Positions 27,487 to 37,316 of a stretch of DNA of 64,000 nucleotides are shown here, in pieces. Source of the DNA: Rufibacter tibetensis (GTDB lineage: Bacteria; Bacteroidota; Bacteroidia; Cytophagales; Hymenobacteraceae); assembly GCF_001310085.1 (NCBI RefSeq), contig NZ_CP012643.1, positions 3,207,501 through 3,271,500 of the forward strand, written 5' to 3'. Position 1 is the first letter of the stretch; each line of letters begins with the position of its first letter. Made by a program: the position numbers and the translations under genes. The notes beneath the pieces were generated by a model. That model had not been told where the DNA came from, made no database searches, and saw only the letters and a list, made by a program, of their open reading frames with translations.

Positions 27487-28473
27487 ATGGCTGTTACAAT
27501 AGCAATACCTACATACAATAGAAACATTAAGTTGAAAAGAACAGTTGAGTTGCTTTTGCCTCAATTAAACCCTCAAATAAAATTGAAAATATTTGATAAT
27601 TGTTCAGATATTCCTGTTTCAGAAACTTTAAAAGATATCCTAGATTCAGGGATAGAAATAGAAAGGAATAAAATTAACATTGGCATGTCAGGCAACTTTA
27701 TAAAATGCTTTGAAAGTTGTGATACAGAATGGCTTTGGATGTTAGGAGATGATGATCCGCCTTGTGCAAATGCCATTCAAATTATTGAAGATGTAATTAA
27801 TAGTAATGCTAATTGCAGTTTTATTAATTTTAAAACAATTACAATGGCGAAAGATAGAAATCAAAGTTTTTTTGTAAATGATTGTGATGAATTAATTGAT
27901 AGAATAGATAGTTTTGGTAACCTTTTGTATATATCAGTGGGTTTGTATAATCTAAAAAAACTAAGTAGTGGGTATAAAACTATGTATCAATATTCTTATA
28001 CATTAGCACCACATATGGCATTGCTGCTTTCAGCTTTAAGTAATAGTAGTAATCATAAAGTTTTATTTAGTGATAAGGTAATTATAAATTCTATGGCTCA
28101 TGATACAAACCATGATGAGAGTTGGAATTGGATTGTAGTAAGTATGGCTATTTTTTTGCTATATGAAACTGTTTTTAATGTTTCGCATAAAAGTAAAGTG
28201 AAATTAAAAAAACATTTAAAAACACATGTTGTTGGCCCAAAGGAAATGTATTCTGAAATAGCTAGATTTGACCCATTCTTAAAAAATTATGAACAGGATA
28301 AGTATTGGTATGATCAAGTATTTATGAGAGCCAAGATTGCCATGACAGCTAAAGACTGGTTTTATTTTTTATTTTATAAATTGAAACTTGCTTTTAAATA
28401 TTACATTATGAAGTTGAGAGGTAAAAATAAGCATAATCAAGAATTAATTACAACTGTTTATAAAAGAATTTAA
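27487..28473 (+). CDS. GT2 family glycosyltransferase
   Basis: 328 residues from ATG 27487 (MAVTIAIPTYNRNIKLKRTV); the in-frame TTG at 27478 is not preferred. GT-A features: IPTYNRN, LKIFDNCSD, and the acidic WLWMLGDDDPP site (nucleotide-sugar/metal). The C-terminal 80 residues are basic and Lys-rich. It begins a run of cytoplasmic glycosyltransferases. Acceptor and donor unknown. Confidence 0.82.
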   Translation: MAVTIAIPTYNRNIKLKRTVELLLPQLNPQIKLKIFDNCSDIPVSETLKDILDSGIEIERNKINIGMSGNFIKCFESCDTEWLWMLGDDDPPCANAIQIIEDVINSNANCSFINFKTITMAKDRNQSFFVNDCDELIDRIDSFGNLLYISVGLYNLKKLSSGYKTMYQYSYTLAPHMALLLSALSNSSNHKVLFSDKVIINSMAHDTNHDESWNWIVVSMAIFLLYETVFNVSHKSKVKLKKHLKTHVVGPKEMYSEIARFDPFLKNYEQDKYWYDQVFMRAKIAMTAKDWFYFLFYKLKLAFKYYIMKLRGKNKHNQELITTVYKRI

Positions 28474-28566
28474 TTATCAGTTTCAATAAGTAATAAGTGG
28501 TATTTTGTTGCTTGATTATAGTTGTAAATACTAACTTGAAGTAAACTGTTATTTAATATTATGTAA

Positions 28567-28574
28567 TATATTTG
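28567..28574 (+). promoter_or_regulatory. Possible -7 element upstream of the GT2 gene at 28714
   Basis: TATATTTG fits TAnnTTTG in an AT-rich gap of 240 bases. There is no TTG at -33, and in AT-rich DNA such matches can be chance. Confidence 0.3.
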
Positions 28575-28713
28575 GATGAGTATCATGATTGTCAATTTAT
28601 GGTGCATGAGAACACTTTTAGATATTTAGGAATTATGTTAGGCTTAATCAAAAGGCTTTATGTATAAGAGGATATTATAAATAAAATTTCTAAAAAGTTA
28701 ATTATTACGGTAT

Positions 28714-29652
28714 ATGTTTGTAAGTGTAATCATTCCTAACTTTAATCATGCACGTTTTTTAGAACAACGTATTGAATCAGTTTTAAATCAAACATATAAC
28801 AATTTTGAGGTAATCATTCTAGATGATTGTTCATTAGATAATAGCATAGAAGTAATAGAACGGTATAGAGGGCATCCTAAGGTTTCCCATATTGTTTATA
28901 ATAAAAATAACAGCGGTTCAACATTTAAGCAATGGAATAAAGGTGTAAGTTTGGCTATTGGGGAATGGATTTGGTTTGCAGAAAGCGATGATTTCTGTGA
29001 ATTAAATTTTCTAGAAATAGTTATAAATAATATAAAAAATAATTGTGTTATTTCATTTAGCCAGTCTAATCAGGTTGATGAATCAGGAACAGTTTTAAGG
29101 GATATGTTGTGGCATACTGATAGCGTAAGTACGACACACTGGTTGGCAGATTATTATAATAGTGGTAAGGATGAAACTTTAAGGTATCTATTGCACAAGA
29201 ATACTATTCCGAATGCAAGTGGTGTAATATTTAAAAAAGATGCCTATTTGCAAGTAGATAGAGATTTTGAAAAAATGAAACAATGTGGTGATTGGCTTTT
29301 ATGGGTAAAATTGTTAAACCTTGGTGATATTTCGTTTACTACAAATAAATTAAATTATTTCCGTAGCCATAGTGCTACAACTAGGACTTGGGATAACTAT
29401 AGTAAGCGAAAAAGAAGATTTGAAGAAGAGTTAGATGTTATCGTTACAATAGGGCGCTTTTACCCTGATGAATATCTTAAAATAGATGAAAGAAAAAAAA
29501 GCCATTTCATGACCTATGCTGCAGCCTTTACAAAAAAAGAGTTAATTGAGGCTGTATTTAATTATGAAAGTTACATAGGTAAAACATCTTTTTTTGAAGT
29601 CTTGTATTATTACTTTTATTTTTACTTCACTTCAAAGAAAAAACATATTTGA
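28714..29652 (+). CDS. GT2 family glycosyltransferase
   Basis: 312 residues. Classical opening MFVSVIIPNFNHARFLEQRI, then SVLNQTYNNFEVIILDDCS and the metal-binding WIWFAESDDFCE. The substrate-side residues GDWLLWVKLL follow the usual GT2 layout. Cytoplasmic or membrane-associated transfer of one sugar of the repeat unit is inferred. Confidence 0.88.
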   Translation: MFVSVIIPNFNHARFLEQRIESVLNQTYNNFEVIILDDCSLDNSIEVIERYRGHPKVSHIVYNKNNSGSTFKQWNKGVSLAIGEWIWFAESDDFCELNFLEIVINNIKNNCVISFSQSNQVDESGTVLRDMLWHTDSVSTTHWLADYYNSGKDETLRYLLHKNTIPNASGVIFKKDAYLQVDRDFEKMKQCGDWLLWVKLLNLGDISFTTNKLNYFRSHSATTRTWDNYSKRKRRFEEELDVIVTIGRFYPDEYLKIDERKKSHFMTYAAAFTKKELIEAVFNYESYIGKTSFFEVLYYYFYFYFTSKKKHI

Positions 29653-29876
29653 TATTATTCTTTTACTTTTTTACCTTTATATACGTATTCAATCAGTTGA
29701 GCGATATCAAAAATGTGCAGAAGCTAATCTTGTTGTCAGAACAATGGTTTAAATGTATACGGAACAACATAAAAGCATATTTATAAAGAACTCCTGAAAT
29801 GAAATATACTTTTTGTGTTCAATATAATCAGTTTAATCTAAATCAGACAATAGATTACATTTATTAAATATAGATA

Positions 29877-30818
29877 ATGAATTCAGTGTTAATTAGTCCT
29901 ATAAATATTGCTTTAGCGTTTGATAAAAATTTTGTTACTCCTGCTTATGTGTTTTTAACATCAATTTTTTATAATAATAAAGAAAGCAACTTTGTTTTTC
30001 ATATAATAGCTACTGGTCTAGAAAAAAGTGAAATAAAAGAACTTGAAGATTTTATTAAGCAAAATAAATCAAAAGTTTTTTTTTATAATATAGATGAAAA
30101 TCTGGCCCAAGAATTTGTAATTCCCTCAAATTCCCATTTTACTATAGCAACTTACTATCGGTTATTCTTCCCGGCATTAGTGCCTAGAGATATTGATAAA
30201 CTTCTTTATGTGGATGTAGATACAATAGTAGTAGGCAAAATGAGACAGTTTTTAGAAAAAGATTTAGGCTCTTTTCCTGTGGCTGCGGTGGCCGATAATG
30301 TTTTTACGACCAGACCCGAATTAGGCATATTTGAAACGGGTAAATATTTTAATGCTGGCGTTTTGCTCATGAACTTGCCAGTTTGGAAAAACCAGCAGAT
30401 TTCTGAAAAAGCGATAAGTTTTCTACAGGAGTTCCCAGAAAAGATTCAGTTTGTAGACCAAGATGCTTTAAATGCAGTTTTAAATAATAATTGGCTGCCG
30501 CTTGAGTCTAAATTTAACTTAATGTATGTAGACTTCCCCCAAGAAATGCCCCAATCTCAATTCAATTATTTTCTTTCTGATAAAATAATTATACATTTTT
30601 CATCTAGGTTTAAACCATGGCATGTTTATTCGCCTAATAGATTAAATTATTTATATCATTATTACAAAAGTTTATCTCCTAAGGCAAAAGATAAAAAGTA
30701 TTCTGATTACAAATTTTCTCATAAGGTATTTTTTGATTTAACAAAAAATAAATTAGTTAATTTTTATTATAATCATCCATGGATAGTTAGGTTTTGGAGG
30801 AGATTAAAATCTAATTAG
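29877..30818 (+). CDS. GT8 family glycosyltransferase
   Basis: 313 residues. KLLYVDVDTIVVG holds the DXD metal site (residues 113-115); GKYFNAGVLLMNLPVWK, QFVDQDALNAVLNN and IIHFSSRFKPWH are the remaining GT8 signatures, in order. GT8 enzymes retain the anomeric configuration and often add galactose or glucose to LPS cores. Separated from its neighbours by about 220 bases on each side. Confidence 0.9.
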   Translation: MNSVLISPINIALAFDKNFVTPAYVFLTSIFYNNKESNFVFHIIATGLEKSEIKELEDFIKQNKSKVFFYNIDENLAQEFVIPSNSHFTIATYYRLFFPALVPRDIDKLLYVDVDTIVVGKMRQFLEKDLGSFPVAAVADNVFTTRPELGIFETGKYFNAGVLLMNLPVWKNQQISEKAISFLQEFPEKIQFVDQDALNAVLNNNWLPLESKFNLMYVDFPQEMPQSQFNYFLSDKIIIHFSSRFKPWHVYSPNRLNYLYHYYKSLSPKAKDKKYSDYKFSHKVFFDLTKNKLVNFYYNHPWIVRFWRRLKSN

Positions 30819-31033
30819 TGTTATTAGTAAAACCATGTATTTATTGCGAGTAAATTGAACTAGTCGTTATATTTGATTAAGGTATATTGATGGATTTATT
30901 TGTTTATTTTAGTCTAGCAATTATTGAATTTTCTCTGCTTTCTTTTTTGCTAGATAAGAACATCTTCTGCTGCTGAACCACATTAGTTTAACAACTTAAT
31001 ATGTAATTACTTATCAATAGAGTTGGATATACT

Positions 31034-32119
31034 ATGAAGGCAGCTATTTCACAAATAATTAAAATTATCAATACTTTTTTCTTTAAAGTAGTAAAGCTTG
31101 GTGATAATCCGCATCTAAAAGGTAAGGTGCTCAAACATATGCATTCCCAATCTTTTCCTTACAGAGGAGTTTTTATACCCTCTGTCCCAGAAGAAGCTAA
31201 GACATCACTACAGATGTATGCAAACAGGCTTAAGGAAGAATATATCTATACTTACAGTGGTAGGGTGATCATCGAACCCGTGTTTGGATGGTCAATTATA
31301 GCTTACAGAAATTTGGTTAAAGAGTCTGTTTACTCTTTTAATGATGAAGTAAAGGTACCATTCCCTTCCATTGCTCAGTATTTCAAGCCAACAAAGAAAG
31401 TAGTAACAGTAGATTCTGCTGTTGTGGTAAGGTTAGGATGGTTTAATTATTGGCATTTTTTTAATGATATACTTGGTGCCATTCTCCTTTTAAGAAAAGA
31501 AGGATTATTGCAGTCTAATGTAAGCATCCTTATCCCAGAAGGATTGTCTAAAATGTCTTATTTCATTCAAAGCTTAGAGTTATCTGATGAACTTAGGAGT
31601 TACAACTGGGTAGTACAAGATGAGAATACCTATGTTGAATCAAGCTCTACTATTTATTGCCGGGTTCTGGATAACCATAGAAAGCAGTTTGACGAAGTGA
31701 TTAAGTTATTTGAACCGTATTTAGTCAAAAGAGCTACAGCAGCCAAAATCTTTGTAACCAGACGAGGAACAAAGCTTCGCCGCTTAGAAAACTTTTGTGA
31801 AATTGAAGAACTAGTCCAATCCTATGGATATACAGTTATTGCATGTGAAGAGCTTTCTTTGAAAGAACAAATAGAGGTTTTTCATAATGCTAGTCATATC
31901 ATAGGTGTGCATGGCGCTGGGTTAACAAACATCATCTTTAGGAGATCACAACAATTAAATCTCTTAGAGATTTTTCCAGAAAACAATATACCACCAAATT
32001 TCTTCTGGCTTTCAGCGTCTTATGGTTTTTCTTACAATGCTGTTGTTGGTAGTAAGGAAGTAAATGGTTCTTTTTATCTAGATCCTCTTAAACTAGAAAG
32101 CTTATTACTTGGTAAGTAG
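31034..32119 (+). CDS. GT61 family glycosyltransferase (DUF563)
   Basis: 361 residues. GWFNYWHFFNDILGAILLL, KIFVTRRGTKLRRLEN and IIGVHGAGLTNIIFRRSQ, then LLEIFPENN, form the GT61 pattern. A second GT61 gene lies 3 kb downstream (35241) with the same motifs in the same order, so the pair are paralogs. Bacterial GT61 proteins occur in capsule and O-antigen loci; donor unknown. Confidence 0.85.
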   Translation: MKAAISQIIKIINTFFFKVVKLGDNPHLKGKVLKHMHSQSFPYRGVFIPSVPEEAKTSLQMYANRLKEEYIYTYSGRVIIEPVFGWSIIAYRNLVKESVYSFNDEVKVPFPSIAQYFKPTKKVVTVDSAVVVRLGWFNYWHFFNDILGAILLLRKEGLLQSNVSILIPEGLSKMSYFIQSLELSDELRSYNWVVQDENTYVESSSTIYCRVLDNHRKQFDEVIKLFEPYLVKRATAAKIFVTRRGTKLRRLENFCEIEELVQSYGYTVIACEELSLKEQIEVFHNASHIIGVHGAGLTNIIFRRSQQLNLLEIFPENNIPPNFFWLSASYGFSYNAVVGSKEVNGSFYLDPLKLESLLLGK

Positions 32120-32201
32120 GTAACCTCAAGCGATCTTTGTGTTTTTTAAGATTAAATATATTGATCTTAAAGTGATTTGTTAAGCAAATTTAAGTAGGTT
32201 C

Positions 32202-33131
32202 ATGTATTTAGCTTCTGAAAAATATAATAACGTTTTTAATAATGTTGAGAATGAATATTACTACAATCCTGATTTTTGTGAATCATCTTATATAGGCAAT
32301 ATTATTGATGAACTTAAATTATTATTAAAAGATGATTTTGAACAATATGAGTTTGTAATTTATTCTCAGACTCCTCAAAACAGTAAACCAGCTTATCCAT
32401 TTGGAAAGAGTACCAAAAAAGAAGTTGTCATTTATTTATCTGATGAAGCTTCCAGAATACCTCATGAGTTGATGAGAACAGGTGCGTTTGCGGTTTTCAA
32501 AAACTATTTGCTATCAGATGTTCCGTATCCTAATCTTTTTCATTTACCCTTAGGGTATGTAAACTCTACACCAGCGTTACCTGTTGCCCCTGTTCATACT
32601 AGAAAAACCAACGTTTTTTTTTCTGGAGCCCTGCATTTTGCCAGATTATCTCTATATCAGCATTTTACACCTTACAACTTTCTTCCTAATAGGATATGGC
32701 AGAGGTTTCATAGGTTTATTTACTCCAAAACAGAATTTGATACCTATTATCCAGATTCATTTATCAGATTCAATAAGCAAGGTTTCAAATCTGGTTTAAA
32801 TCCCAGAGATTTTGCAGCAATGCTGTATAACAGTAAGATTGTGATCTGCCCTAGGGGAGTGATTAGTTATGAGACTTTCCGGCACTTTGAAGCAATGCGG
32901 GCAGGATGTATTATCATCTCTGAAAAGTTACCTGAAACATTTTTCTATTCCAATTCACCTATGCTCATACTTTCTGAATGGTCTAAATTGGATAATGTAA
33001 TTAAACATCTTCTTGCTAACCCAGAAGAACAGGAAAGATTGCAGGCAGCAACCTTAGATTGGTGGAACAATGTTTGTTCTGAACAGGCAATTGCCCAGTA
33101 TATTTATGATAAACTAAAAGCTTTATCCTAA
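32202..33131 (+). CDS. Exostosin-like glycosyltransferase
   Basis: 309 residues. The C-terminal half has KIVICPRGVISYETFRHFEAMRAG, IIISEKLPETFFYSNSPM and a closing segment EWSKLDNVIKHLLANPEEQERL, the exostosin (GT47)-like donor-binding region. The N-terminal part is unassigned. Inverting or retaining transfer cannot be judged from sequence alone. Sits 24 nt before the next GT2 gene. Confidence 0.7.
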   Translation: MYLASEKYNNVFNNVENEYYYNPDFCESSYIGNIIDELKLLLKDDFEQYEFVIYSQTPQNSKPAYPFGKSTKKEVVIYLSDEASRIPHELMRTGAFAVFKNYLLSDVPYPNLFHLPLGYVNSTPALPVAPVHTRKTNVFFSGALHFARLSLYQHFTPYNFLPNRIWQRFHRFIYSKTEFDTYYPDSFIRFNKQGFKSGLNPRDFAAMLYNSKIVICPRGVISYETFRHFEAMRAGCIIISEKLPETFFYSNSPMLILSEWSKLDNVIKHLLANPEEQERLQAATLDWWNNVCSEQAIAQYIYDKLKALS

Positions 33132-33155
33132 TCTTTTAAATTACCAGAAGTATAG

Positions 33156-34178
33156 ATGCAAATTAGAAAAGGAGTAAGTGTAGTTATTTGTTGTTATAAT
33201 AGCGAGAGGAGGTTGCCTGAAACATTGCAGCATTTATTTCAGCAAAAAATATCTTCTGATATTGAATGGGAAATTATTATTGTAGACAATGCATCTAAAG
33301 ACAATACCAGGAGAGTTGCTTATGATCTGTATAAAGTTAGTGGGGTTGCTGTTCCTTTTAGTGTAATTAGTGAAATAAAGCCCGGATTGAATTATGCCCG
33401 GGAGGCAGGTCTTCACGCTTCACAGTATGAATATCTACTCTGGGTAGATGACGATAACTGGCTGGTGAATGATTATGTGATGAATGCATTCCGTATCATG
33501 GAGTCAAATCTCTCCATTGGAATGTTAGGTGGTGTGGGGGAACCTGTGCTAGAAGTAAAACCTCCTTCCTGGTTTGATTCCTTTAGCATAGTCTATGCTT
33601 TGGGGAAACAAGCGCCGCATTCTGGTGAAATCTTAAATGGTTATGTTTACGGAGCTGGCGCTACTATCCGTAAATCTGCCTGGATTAAATTGATTGAAGC
33701 CGGGTTTAAAAGCATTTTAACTGACCGTAAAGGGGCAAGCCTGGCTTCTGGAGGAGATGTTGAGTTAGGAGATACCATGCGTTTGGCGGGCTATAAGCTT
33801 TGGTTTGATGAGAGATTACTGTTTAAGCACTATCTACCTAAAGACCGACTTAGCTGGAATTATCTAATTCGCTTGGCAAAAGGTACTGGTGAATCCGGGC
33901 TTTCTGCTGCTATTTTTTATTTTATAAACCGGCATCCATATCTGAGTGTTTCAAAGTTCAGGTATTTATATGATAGGAGGGTGTTATGGCTTTTTACCCA
34001 AATTATTAAGAGTCCTATAGCCTTGTTTCGATATTTCTTTTTTCAGGAAGAGGAGAAGTATCCGTCTACATTCTATGTTGCGCGTACTATTGCCTTATTT
34101 ACTTCTTCTCTAAAGCAAAGAAGTTTTGCCGTTCAAGCTTTTAAGGACATATGCCGCTTGAAACAAAGTTTAAGGTAA
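33156..34178 (+). CDS. GT2 family glycosyltransferase (WcaA-like)
   Basis: 340 residues. GT-A core: GVSVVICCYNSERRLPETL, WEIIIVDNASKDNT and the metal site YLLWVDDDNWL (about residues 92-102). SGGDVELGDTMRLAGYKLWFD is the typical catalytic-base region. The C-terminal third has a hydrophobic stretch with basic residues, probably membrane-associated. Confidence 0.88.
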   Translation: MQIRKGVSVVICCYNSERRLPETLQHLFQQKISSDIEWEIIIVDNASKDNTRRVAYDLYKVSGVAVPFSVISEIKPGLNYAREAGLHASQYEYLLWVDDDNWLVNDYVMNAFRIMESNLSIGMLGGVGEPVLEVKPPSWFDSFSIVYALGKQAPHSGEILNGYVYGAGATIRKSAWIKLIEAGFKSILTDRKGASLASGGDVELGDTMRLAGYKLWFDERLLFKHYLPKDRLSWNYLIRLAKGTGESGLSAAIFYFINRHPYLSVSKFRYLYDRRVLWLFTQIIKSPIALFRYFFFQEEEKYPSTFYVARTIALFTSSLKQRSFAVQAFKDICRLKQSLR

Positions 34179-34220
34179 GTTATCCTAATTAGTTAGATAT
34201 AGCGTTCTCCCCTTTTTGAA

Positions 34221-35228
34221 ATGAATCCAAGAGTATCTGTTGTTTTGCCTGTATATAATGATGAGAAGTATATCAAAGAAGCAATTGATAGTATTTTGAA
34301 TCAGACATTTTATGACTTTGAGTTGATTGTTATTGATGATAGATCAACAGATAAAACATCTGAAATAGTTAAATCTTTCAAAGATTCCAGAATTAGGTTC
34401 TATATAAATCAAAAGAATTTAGGTCGTGCAGGGTCAGATAATTTTGCTTTAAATCTAATCAAAGGAACATATGTAGCCAAGATGGACAGTGATGACGTGT
34501 GTCATCCTGAAAGATTGGCGAAACAAGTTGAGTATCTTGAAAAACATCCTGACGTAAATGTAGTTGGTTCTTGGATGCAGAATTTTGGTCATAGTTCTTT
34601 TTTGAATAAGTATCCTGAAACTGCTGCTTTAGCCCAGGCTATGACTCTGTTCACATTGCCGGTTGGTAATCCCTCTATTATGCTAAGGACAGCCTTGTTT
34701 CACCAGCTAGGAATGAAGTATGATGAGCAATTACGGCAAACTGAGGATTTTGACTTTTTTGCGCGGTATGCTGCTGATTTAACTGTTGTTACATTGCCAG
34801 AAGCCTTACTTCAATACCGTACTTACCCCAACACTGCTAAAAAAGATATTTTGACAGAACGTCATCTGATAGCGAATATAGTACGTGAGAATTTCTTAAG
34901 TAAATGGGGGATTGAGGCAAATAGGCGGGAATTAGCTATTCATCATTTGATCTCACATCTGGATAGGCCTTTGCAAACAATATCTTTGACTGAAATCAAT
35001 TTATGGCTTCTAAAATTAGCTGAGTTCAATAGAAAGAAACCTTTCTTTGATCAACAAGCATTGTTAAGGTACTTGGCTTTTCGCTGGTTTCAGGTATGTT
35101 ATACGTATCCGCAGCCTAAGTTTGGGAGTATGAGGCACTATTACCAAAGTGAGTTGTGTGCTTATTGTTCTATTTCAAGTATGTCTAAGCTTAAAATGGT
35201 TTTCAAAGGCTTACAAGGTTATTTCTAA
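34221..35228 (+). CDS. GT2 family glycosyltransferase
   Basis: 335 residues. VSVVLPVYNDEKYIKEAIDS, ILNQTFYDFELIVIDDRS and YVAKMDSDDVCHPERL (DXD-like site, about residues 90-98) are classical GT2; QTEDFDFFARY carries the usual acidic catalytic region. It lies only 12 nt before the second GT61 gene and is probably co-translated with it. Confidence 0.9.
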   Translation: MNPRVSVVLPVYNDEKYIKEAIDSILNQTFYDFELIVIDDRSTDKTSEIVKSFKDSRIRFYINQKNLGRAGSDNFALNLIKGTYVAKMDSDDVCHPERLAKQVEYLEKHPDVNVVGSWMQNFGHSSFLNKYPETAALAQAMTLFTLPVGNPSIMLRTALFHQLGMKYDEQLRQTEDFDFFARYAADLTVVTLPEALLQYRTYPNTAKKDILTERHLIANIVRENFLSKWGIEANRRELAIHHLISHLDRPLQTISLTEINLWLLKLAEFNRKKPFFDQQALLRYLAFRWFQVCYTYPQPKFGSMRHYYQSELCAYCSISSMSKLKMVFKGLQGYF

Positions 35229-35240
35229 TATTACTACTTA

Positions 35241-36386
35241 ATGGCAGTATTGCTCAAGAATCTTATAAAGAAAGTATTTCCAGAAACTATCTTAAAGACC
35301 TTATATACTCAGTATATTACCTTTAAACGCAGTCAAATAGATACAATTTTCTTTCCTGAATATTTTTTACAGGATGAAAGATTTCTGGTAAAACATGATG
35401 AATATCCATTTAGGCTCACTCCGGTAAAGAAAAAACATCTTGATACCCGACTCCAAAAGCAATATACTGAGAATGAAGACTGGACCCAAGATGAATACCT
35501 GTTGGTAATAAACGAGCCATGCCTCATTGAGCCGGAACAAGGATGGGCTTTAACAAAGACAAATAAATTAATTTACCCATCACTGGGTTTTGGCCGTGCA
35601 CCCTATGTGCCCAAGCCTTCTTTCTTCAAGTTGCATAAAAGTAAAGAGGTAAAATACTTCAAAGAAATAATTTCTTTACGAGACACAGGGGAGAAGAACT
35701 ATTTTCATTTCTATAATGACATCATTCCTAAGCTTTTCTTTTTAAGAGAAAAGGTAGGAATTTCAGATCAGGTTCCGGTATTAGTTTCCAGGGTTCTCTA
35801 TGAGTCAAAGTATTTTCAGTATTTTTTTACAAGGTCATTCCTGCAGAAACTTACTTGGGTGATACAAGATGATTTTTATATTGAATCTCAGAAAACCTAT
35901 TTTTGTAAGCCCCTTACCCATACCAAAAAATATTTTAACCGATTTCTGGAATTTGCCCCAGACCTTACAACTGAGCCAGCTGGTAATGATAGAATCTTTA
36001 TTACCCGTAGCAGGACCTCTACCCGTTTTATAGAAAATAAAGAAGAAGTGGAGGCCCTTTGCAAGACTTTTGGCTTTGAAGTGGTTGATTTTGAAGGTAT
36101 GCCGCTGGAAGAACAGATGCGGACCTTTGCCCGTGCAAGGTTTGCGATTGGTGTGCATGGTGCGGGCTTAACTAATATGATTTATCGTAGGTCTAAACCT
36201 ATGTCCCTGCTTGAGATTTTTCCACCTGGTGAATATTTTCCTTTTCATTATATCTTATTAGCAACGCTCTATGGGTACCATTATGATGGCTTTATTGGTG
36301 AAAAAGGTACTACTAAGTTCTTGCCTGGATTCTATCTGAATTTAGAAAAATTTGAAAATAAATTAAAATCGTTTGTCGCTTCTTAG
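35241..36386 (+). CDS. GT61 family glycosyltransferase (second copy)
   Basis: 381 residues. Same motif order as the gene at 31034: KNYFHFYNDIIPKLFFL, RIFITRSRTSTRFIEN, FAIGVHGAGLTNMIYRRSK and LLEIFPPGEYFPFHY. The N-terminal region differs more than the C-terminal half. The paralogous pair may add the same or related sugars at different points. Followed after 18 nt by the DUF6625 gene. Confidence 0.85.
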   Translation: MAVLLKNLIKKVFPETILKTLYTQYITFKRSQIDTIFFPEYFLQDERFLVKHDEYPFRLTPVKKKHLDTRLQKQYTENEDWTQDEYLLVINEPCLIEPEQGWALTKTNKLIYPSLGFGRAPYVPKPSFFKLHKSKEVKYFKEIISLRDTGEKNYFHFYNDIIPKLFFLREKVGISDQVPVLVSRVLYESKYFQYFFTRSFLQKLTWVIQDDFYIESQKTYFCKPLTHTKKYFNRFLEFAPDLTTEPAGNDRIFITRSRTSTRFIENKEEVEALCKTFGFEVVDFEGMPLEEQMRTFARARFAIGVHGAGLTNMIYRRSKPMSLLEIFPPGEYFPFHYILLATLYGYHYDGFIGEKGTTKFLPGFYLNLEKFENKLKSFVAS

Positions 36387-36404
36387 AGAGTATAAATTTC
36401 TGGT

Positions 36405-37316
36405 ATGAGAAATAAAGTCGCGTTAGTTGTTCCTTACTTCGGAAATTTCCCTTCCTACTTTGATTATTTTCTAGAAACCTGTTTACATAATCCGGACTTT
36501 CAGTTCTTGATCTTCTCAGATAACCACTTACCACGTGGAAGAGAGTTCAAAAATGTAACTTATATACCATTTACTCTGGCGCAGTTCAATGAGTTAGCAA
36601 GTAAGCAGTTACATATACCTGTAAACCTTAAAACAGGCTATAAATTATGCGATATCAAGCCCATGTATGGGAAAATCTTTGAAACTTATTTGTATCAGTT
36701 TGATTTCTGGGGTTATTGTGATATTGATATCATTTTTGGTGATCTTAGAAAAATAATAACTGATGAACTTTTGGATTCTTATGATATAATTTCTACTAAT
36801 TTTAGATTCATGGCTGGCCCGTTTTCTTTGTATAGGAATGAGAATCCTATCAATACAAGTTTTATGGCTAGTAAAGATTATAAACGTATTCTGCAAGAAG
36901 ATAAAGTTTTCTTGTTTGATGAAGCAAGTAATGTAATAAGTAAGTTGTGGGAAGGTTATAGTATCTTTGATTTTCCAAGTGAGGTAGAAAGTATTACCCA
37001 CGTTTTTAAAAAAGAAAATAATCCGTTCAAGGTTTTGTTTGCTCCATTAATAAGCGAACGACTTTTAAATAGAAAAAGGTTGGTATGGGAAAAAGGGGTA
37101 TTAATGGATTTAAATGGAGTGGAGTTCCATATATTTCATTTTCTAGTTTATAAAAGTAAGGTAACGTTTAGTACTCCTCCACTGGTGATAGGTGAAAAAT
37201 TTTATTTTACCGAGCATGGTATATTTCAACCAAATCTAAGATCTTTTTCTATTGATTGGTTTAATTCTATTTTAACAAATACATTATCAAAAATAAAAAG
37301 GAAGCTAAAGTTTTGA
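36405..37316 (+). CDS. DUF6625 family protein, putative glycosyltransferase
   Basis: 303 residues. VALVVPYFGNFPSYFDYFLE at the N-terminus and WGYCDIDIIFGDLRKI (DXD at 106-108) give a GT-A-like nucleotide-sugar site. The family (DUF6625) is known mainly from polysaccharide loci and its reaction is undescribed as far as I know. The TGA stop overlaps a TTG start of the following GT4 gene (TTGA at 37313-37316). Confidence 0.7.
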   Translation: MRNKVALVVPYFGNFPSYFDYFLETCLHNPDFQFLIFSDNHLPRGREFKNVTYIPFTLAQFNELASKQLHIPVNLKTGYKLCDIKPMYGKIFETYLYQFDFWGYCDIDIIFGDLRKIITDELLDSYDIISTNFRFMAGPFSLYRNENPINTSFMASKDYKRILQEDKVFLFDEASNVISKLWEGYSIFDFPSEVESITHVFKKENNPFKVLFAPLISERLLNRKRLVWEKGVLMDLNGVEFHIFHFLVYKSKVTFSTPPLVIGEKFYFTEHGIFQPNLRSFSIDWFNSILTNTLSKIKRKLKF

